64,000 nucleotides of DNA, taken from the NCBI GenBank assembly GCA_015066875.1, contig SVNM01000003.1, positions 19,091-83,090 on the forward strand. The letters are read 5' to 3'. Every line of letters starts with the position of its first letter. Positions within the stretch are counted from its first letter, which is position 1. The translations under genes and the position numbers were made by a program. Shown one piece after another: positions 59,655 to 64,000 of the stretch. The stretch comes from Ruminococcus sp. Lineage in GTDB: Bacteria > Bacillota > Clostridia > Oscillospirales > Ruminococcaceae. The notes under the pieces are model-generated. The model worked only from the letters and a program-made list of their open reading frames with translations. It did not search any database and was not told the DNA's origin.

Positions 59655-60836
59655 ATGTCAAATGAAATGCAGTTAAAATACGGCTGTAACCCCAATCAGA
59701 AGCCTTCAAGAGTTTATATGGCTGACGGAAGCGAGCTTCCTATCGAGGTTCTCTGCGGAAAGCCCGGCTATATCAACCTTCTCGATGCTTTCAATGGCTG
59801 GCAGCTGGTTAAGGAGCTTAAGGCTGCTACAGGTATGTGCGCAGCTACTTCATTCAAGCACGTTTCTCCCGCAGGCGCTGCTATCGGCAGACCTCTTTCA
59901 GATGATCTTAAGAAAATCTACTGGGTTGACGATCTGGGCGAGCTTACTCCCCTTGCTTCCGCTTACGCAAGAGCAAGAGGCGCTGACAGAATGTCCTCTT
60001 ACGGCGACTTTATCGCTCTTTCCGATAAGGTTGACGTTTGCACTGCTAAGATGATCCAGCGTGAGGTTTCTGACGGTGTTATTGCTCCCGATTACGATGA
60101 CGAGGCTCTTGAAATCCTCAAGTCAAAGAGAAAGGGCACTTACTGCGTGCTCAAGATCGATGAAAACTACAAGCCGGCTCCCATCGAGACAAAACAGGTT
60201 TACGGCGTTTCCTTTGAACAGGGACGCAATGAGCTCGATATCAACCGCGAGCTTCTTTCAAATATCGTAACTGATAACAAGGATATCCCCGATGATAAGA
60301 AGGACGATCTCCTTATCTCACTTATTACTCTTAAGTATACACAGTCTAACTCTGTTTGCTATGTCAAGGACGGTCAGGCTATCGGTATCGGTGCAGGACA
60401 GCAGTCAAGAATTCACTGTACTCGTCTTGCAGGACAGAAGGCTGATAACTGGTGGCTTAGACAGTCTCCTCAGGTTATAGGACTTCAGTTTGTTGACGAT
60501 ATCCGCCGTGCAGACCGCGATAACGCTATCGATGTTTACATAGGCGATGAGTATGAGGACGTTCTCCGTGAGGGCGAGTGGCAGAGAATTTTCAAGGTTA
60601 AGCCCGCTGTTTTCACTGCTGAGGAAAAGAAGGCCTGGCTTGCAAAGAATACAGACGTATGCCTCGGCTCAGACGCTTTCTTCCCCTTCGGCGACAATAT
60701 CGAGCGCGCTAAGAAGAGCGGTGTTTCATATATCGCTGAGCCCGGCGGTTCTATCCGTGATGATAATGTTATCGAGACCTGCAATAAGTATGGTATCGCT
60801 ATGGCATTTACAGGTATCAGACTTTTCCACCACTGA
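59655..60836 (+). CDS. AICAR formyltransferase (stand-alone, no fused cyclohydrolase)
   Basis: LKYGCNPNQKPSRVY, TSFKHVSPAGAAIG, GAGQQSRIHCTRLAGQKADNWWLRQSP; 393 aa, too short for fused PurH. Confidence 0.93.
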   Translation: MSNEMQLKYGCNPNQKPSRVYMADGSELPIEVLCGKPGYINLLDAFNGWQLVKELKAATGMCAATSFKHVSPAGAAIGRPLSDDLKKIYWVDDLGELTPLASAYARARGADRMSSYGDFIALSDKVDVCTAKMIQREVSDGVIAPDYDDEALEILKSKRKGTYCVLKIDENYKPAPIETKQVYGVSFEQGRNELDINRELLSNIVTDNKDIPDDKKDDLLISLITLKYTQSNSVCYVKDGQAIGIGAGQQSRIHCTRLAGQKADNWWLRQSPQVIGLQFVDDIRRADRDNAIDVYIGDEYEDVLREGEWQRIFKVKPAVFTAEEKKAWLAKNTDVCLGSDAFFPFGDNIERAKKSGVSYIAEPGGSIRDDNVIETCNKYGIAMAFTGIRLFHH

Positions 60837-60845
60837 TAAATATAT

Positions 60846-60912
60846 GGGGCGGATATTATCCGCCCTCATATAACATACAGATAATCGGGACGACGTGGTC
60901 ATCGTCCCCTAC
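60846..60912. repeat. Two short palindromic repeats (same families as 25126-25419)
   Basis: GGGGCGGATATTATCCGCCCTC and GGGACGACGTGGTCATCGTCCCCTAC. Confidence 0.8.
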
Positions 60913-60928
60913 AAGAGTTGGTGACGTT

Positions 60929-61228
60929 ATGGAAGAGACAAAAAAGCCTAAGAAAAAAATAGCTCTGAAGATTTTTATCGGCATAATCTCGTTATGGGTT
61001 TTGCTCATAGGAGTTGATTTCGTGCGATTTACTGCCTAAGACAGCTATATCGAACCGCTTGTCTGCATTTACAGCACCGGTTGTAGATGTTATGAGTGGC
61101 GTGAAAAAACAGGCTTGGGCTACAGCTTTGACTACACCTTCTATAATGAAATGAAGCTCAGCAATAAAGAGCCTGAAACAGCTTCATTCAAGCTTTTCGG
61201 AATCGAATTGTACACAAGAGAAAACTAA
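60929..61228 (+). pseudogene. Small membrane protein gene interrupted by in-frame TAA
   Basis: METKKPKKKIALKIFIGIISLWVLLIGVDFVRFTA*DSYIEPLVCIYSTGCRCYEWREKTGLGYSFDYTFYNEMKLSNKEPETASFKLFGIELYTREN*; stop at 61037-61039. Confidence 0.65.
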
Positions 61229-61300
61229 TCGTAGGGACACAGCGTGCTGTGTCCGTGATTGATAATTATTAATGGGACGATGAAACTGTCGTCCCCTACA
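61229..61300. repeat. Two short palindromic repeats
   Basis: GTAGGGACACAGCGTGCTGTGTCC and GGGACGATGAAACTGTCGTCCCCTAC. Confidence 0.75.
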
Positions 61301-61337
61301 AAATGTATATACACAACATAAAGGAGGTCTATCCCCC

Positions 61338-62624
61338 ATGAAAAACATATTAGTAGTCGGCGGTGGCGGTCGTGAGCACGCTATCATTATGAAGCTCGCT
61401 GAAAGCAGTCACGTCGGCAAAATCTACTGTACTCCCGGAAACGGCGGTATATCAAAATACGCAGAGTGCTTTAATGTAGGCGCCACCGATGTTGAAGGCG
61501 TTGTTGCTCTCGCTAAGGAGCTTAAACCCGATATGGTTGTAGTTGCTCCCGATGATCCGCTTGTTCTCGGAATGGTTGACGCTCTGCAGGCTGAGGGCTT
61601 TATGACCTTCGGACCTAAGGCGAATTCTGCAATTATTGAAGGCTCTAAGGTTTTCTCCAAGGAGCTTATGAAAAAATACAATATCCCCACAGCCTTCTAT
61701 GAGGTTTTCACAGAAAGCGATAAGGCTATCGCTTACCTTAAGGAACAGAACAGCTATCCCGCTGTTATCAAGGCTGACGGTCTTGCTCTGGGAAAGGGCG
61801 TTATCATCGCTCAGAATGAGGAGGAGGCTGTACAGGCTGTTCACGATATGATCGACGAGCTGAAATTCGGCAAGAGCTCTGCACGTATCGTTATTGAGGA
61901 GTTCCTCACAGGTCCTGAGGTTTCTGTTCTTTCATTCACAGACGGAAAAACTATGGTTCCTATGATTTCTTCAATGGACCACAAGCGTGCTCTTGACGGT
62001 GATGAGGGACTCAACACAGGTGGTATGGGTACTGTTTCACCTAACCCCTACTACTCTGAGGACATCGCAAAGCAGTGTATGGAGACTATCTTTATCCCCA
62101 CAATGAACGCTATGAACGCTGAAGGTCGTACCTTCGAGGGCTGTCTCTATTTCGGACTTATGCTTACTCCCAAGGGACCTAAGGTTATTGAGTATAACTG
62201 CCGTTTCGGCGATCCCGAAACTCAGGTTGTTCTTCCTATGCTTGACGCTGACCTTTACGAAATTTTTGAGGCTATATACAATCACGAGCTCGATAAGCTT
62301 GACATCAAGTGGCATAAGGGAAGCTGTGCCTGCGTTGTTATGGCAAGCGGAGGCTATCCCGAAAGCTATCCCAAGGGTATCGAAATGAACGGCTTTGACG
62401 AAAAGGGACAGGTTGAGGGCTGTTTTGTTTACCATGCAGGTACAAAGCTCTCAGATGACGGAAAGTTCCTCACAAACGGCGGACGCGTTATCGGTGTTAC
62501 CGCTAAGGGCGATACACTTCAGAATGCTCTTGATACAGCTTATGAGGGTGTAAATAAAATATCATTTGAAGGTGCACACTACAGAAAAGATATCGGTCAG
62601 AGAGCACTTAAGGCTCTCGGATAA
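61338..62624 (+). CDS. purD: Phosphoribosylamine-glycine ligase
   Basis: ILVVGGGGREHAIIMKLAES, KADGLALGKGVIIA, NTGGMGTVSPNPYY. Confidence 0.97.
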   Translation: MKNILVVGGGGREHAIIMKLAESSHVGKIYCTPGNGGISKYAECFNVGATDVEGVVALAKELKPDMVVVAPDDPLVLGMVDALQAEGFMTFGPKANSAIIEGSKVFSKELMKKYNIPTAFYEVFTESDKAIAYLKEQNSYPAVIKADGLALGKGVIIAQNEEEAVQAVHDMIDELKFGKSSARIVIEEFLTGPEVSVLSFTDGKTMVPMISSMDHKRALDGDEGLNTGGMGTVSPNPYYSEDIAKQCMETIFIPTMNAMNAEGRTFEGCLYFGLMLTPKGPKVIEYNCRFGDPETQVVLPMLDADLYEIFEAIYNHELDKLDIKWHKGSCACVVMASGGYPESYPKGIEMNGFDEKGQVEGCFVYHAGTKLSDDGKFLTNGGRVIGVTAKGDTLQNALDTAYEGVNKISFEGAHYRKDIGQRALKALG

Positions 62625-62633
62625 GGAGCTGTT

Positions 62634-63248
62634 ATGCACGAAAAGCTGTCAAGAGGTCTTACTCTGGGACTTGCAGGCAATCTGTTCTTTATTCTTTTCG
62701 GAATAGTCTGCTACATCTACTACAAAACCTATGATCCATACAGCATTATGATGCCATTTATGGAGGCTGTTGCCTACATTTGTGAAGCTCTTGGATTTAT
62801 CTGCCTGCTGATTGCGATTATCAATATCGGCAGAGCTGTAAGAATGAGAAAATGGATCAAGATAGGCTTTCCAATTTATATTGCGGTGGAGCTTGTGCTG
62901 ATGATTATGGAGCTTAACTCTCAGTATTTAAGCTTCTATAAGCCCTATTCGCTTACTCTGGCAATACTTCACGCGGTTTTTTCAGCACTGGTATGCTTCT
63001 CATTCCTTTCGCTTGATCCCGGAAAGGTTCCCTTTGAGGTTGTCATTACAGTAGCAATCGGAATTATGCTGGGCGGTATGCTTGGCAATATTCTGGGAAT
63101 AAGAATTTATTTCAGTATTATCACAAATGCCTTTGCCTATGTTTTCCTTTTCGGAGCTATCAAGTGGCTTCTTTCAAGAGAAATGATCGAGATAGACTGT
63201 CACGGCGATAAAGCACGTGTTGCAGAATTTAAAAGCACTTTGTTCTGA
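62634..63248 (+). CDS. Multi-TM membrane protein, unknown function
   Basis: 204 aa, ~6 hydrophobic segments. Confidence 0.7.
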   Translation: MHEKLSRGLTLGLAGNLFFILFGIVCYIYYKTYDPYSIMMPFMEAVAYICEALGFICLLIAIINIGRAVRMRKWIKIGFPIYIAVELVLMIMELNSQYLSFYKPYSLTLAILHAVFSALVCFSFLSLDPGKVPFEVVITVAIGIMLGGMLGNILGIRIYFSIITNAFAYVFLFGAIKWLLSREMIEIDCHGDKARVAEFKSTLF

Positions 63249-63261
63249 TTTGCAAAAATTC

Positions 63262-63292
63262 AGCCACTTCCCTGTTTTATGGAAAGTGGCTG
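63262..63292 (+). terminator. Intrinsic terminator
   Basis: cagccacttccctgttttatggaaagtggctgttattttttatt. Confidence 0.7.
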
Positions 63293-63961
63293 TTATTTTT
63301 TATTAAAAAGCCTGTAGCGTGAAGCAAACGAGTCTGTCAGACTGCATAAGAGCTCGTAGTTTGTAAGAGCTTTTTCACCTGCTGTCCTTCGCAGAGTCAT
63401 TTCTACTCCCGATGAAGTTGTTATGTTTTTTTCAGCAATAAGCGGATAAAGTCTGCTGTTGAGACTGTCAAGGAGAGTGTAATCTGTCAGGCACAGCAGA
63501 ATACCTGTGCATAGATATTTAAAGCCCGCATTTTTTACTGTGAAGCCTTTGAATTTCAGAAAGAACTCTATTTCGCTTTCAAGACGGTATTCACTGTCAA
63601 AACCAAGCATTCCTGATATCAGCCTGTAAAGCTCCTGAATACCAATGGGCATACCTATTATATAGTCAGCAGATATATTCACAAGAAGCTGTGCAGAATT
63701 TCCGCCTGTAACATTAGTGCAGACTATAATCCTTGCCTGCTCGCTTGTCTTTTTTATTCCGCTTATGAGCAACCGCTCTTTATCTGAAATACTGCCTGAA
63801 AAAATAATCACTGTTTCGGGCGGTTCGCTTTTTATTTCATTTACAAGACATCGGTAATCCTTATGTCTGAAATATTTTATATCAGTTTTTTTCTCAAGAT
63901 AACGTGAAAAAAGTCTGCCGTAATAAGAAGTATTATCGCAGACAACTATCCTCTCAGACAT
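63293..63961 (-). CDS. Receiver-like domain protein
   Basis: N-terminal receiver-like fold (RIVVCDNTSYYGRLFSRYLEKKTDIKYF...PETVIIFSGSISDKERLLISGIKK); C-terminal helical region. Confidence 0.5.
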   Translation of the reverse strand: MSERIVVCDNTSYYGRLFSRYLEKKTDIKYFRHKDYRCLVNEIKSEPPETVIIFSGSISDKERLLISGIKKTSEQARIIVCTNVTGGNSAQLLVNISADYIIGMPIGIQELYRLISGMLGFDSEYRLESEIEFFLKFKGFTVKNAGFKYLCTGILLCLTDYTLLDSLNSRLYPLIAEKNITTSSGVEMTLRRTAGEKALTNYELLCSLTDSFASRYRLFNKK

Positions 63962-64000
63962 AAAAACTCACCCGCTTTCAGTTCATATTCCTATAAATAT

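Overview
The window is a Firmicutes chromosome segment, most likely Ruminococcus or another cellulosome-bearing Oscillospiraceae. This rests on eight proteins with dockerin or dockerin-like modules, Firmicutes-type LexA, CIRCE and Zur/Fur operators, and yaa-type synteny. It carries nadB(partial)-nadC, a zur-znuACB operon, an operon with holB, darA, ricT and queH, radA, pectin- and cellulose-degrading dockerin enzymes, an AraC/GGDEF-like hybrid regulator, prfB, rsmD-coaD, CotH, htpG, four LRR-dockerin proteins, metG, uvrC, and a purine cluster (purE, C, F, M, N, PurO-type cyclohydrolase, AICAR formyltransferase, purD) with unrelated genes interspersed. No phage structural genes, CRISPR array, tRNA or rRNA was recognised. 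Main non-coding observations: (1) five copies of a ~300-430 bp multi-hairpin element with a conserved but covarying core and copy-specific self-complementary base stems next to T/A tracts, suggesting residence inside the loops of intrinsic terminators; (2) a consensus promoter whose spacer is a LexA-box-like site, with a second perfect box downstream, reading into a small ORF, a sigma-region-4 protein and then the holB operon; (3) an orphan small RNA candidate divergent from uvrC; (4) a perfect CIRCE at htpG; (5) a minimal AUG-GGA-AUC-UGA upstream ORF before a prfB that lacks the classical frameshift. All calls come from reading the sequence and the supplied ORF translations. No searches or folding programs were run.
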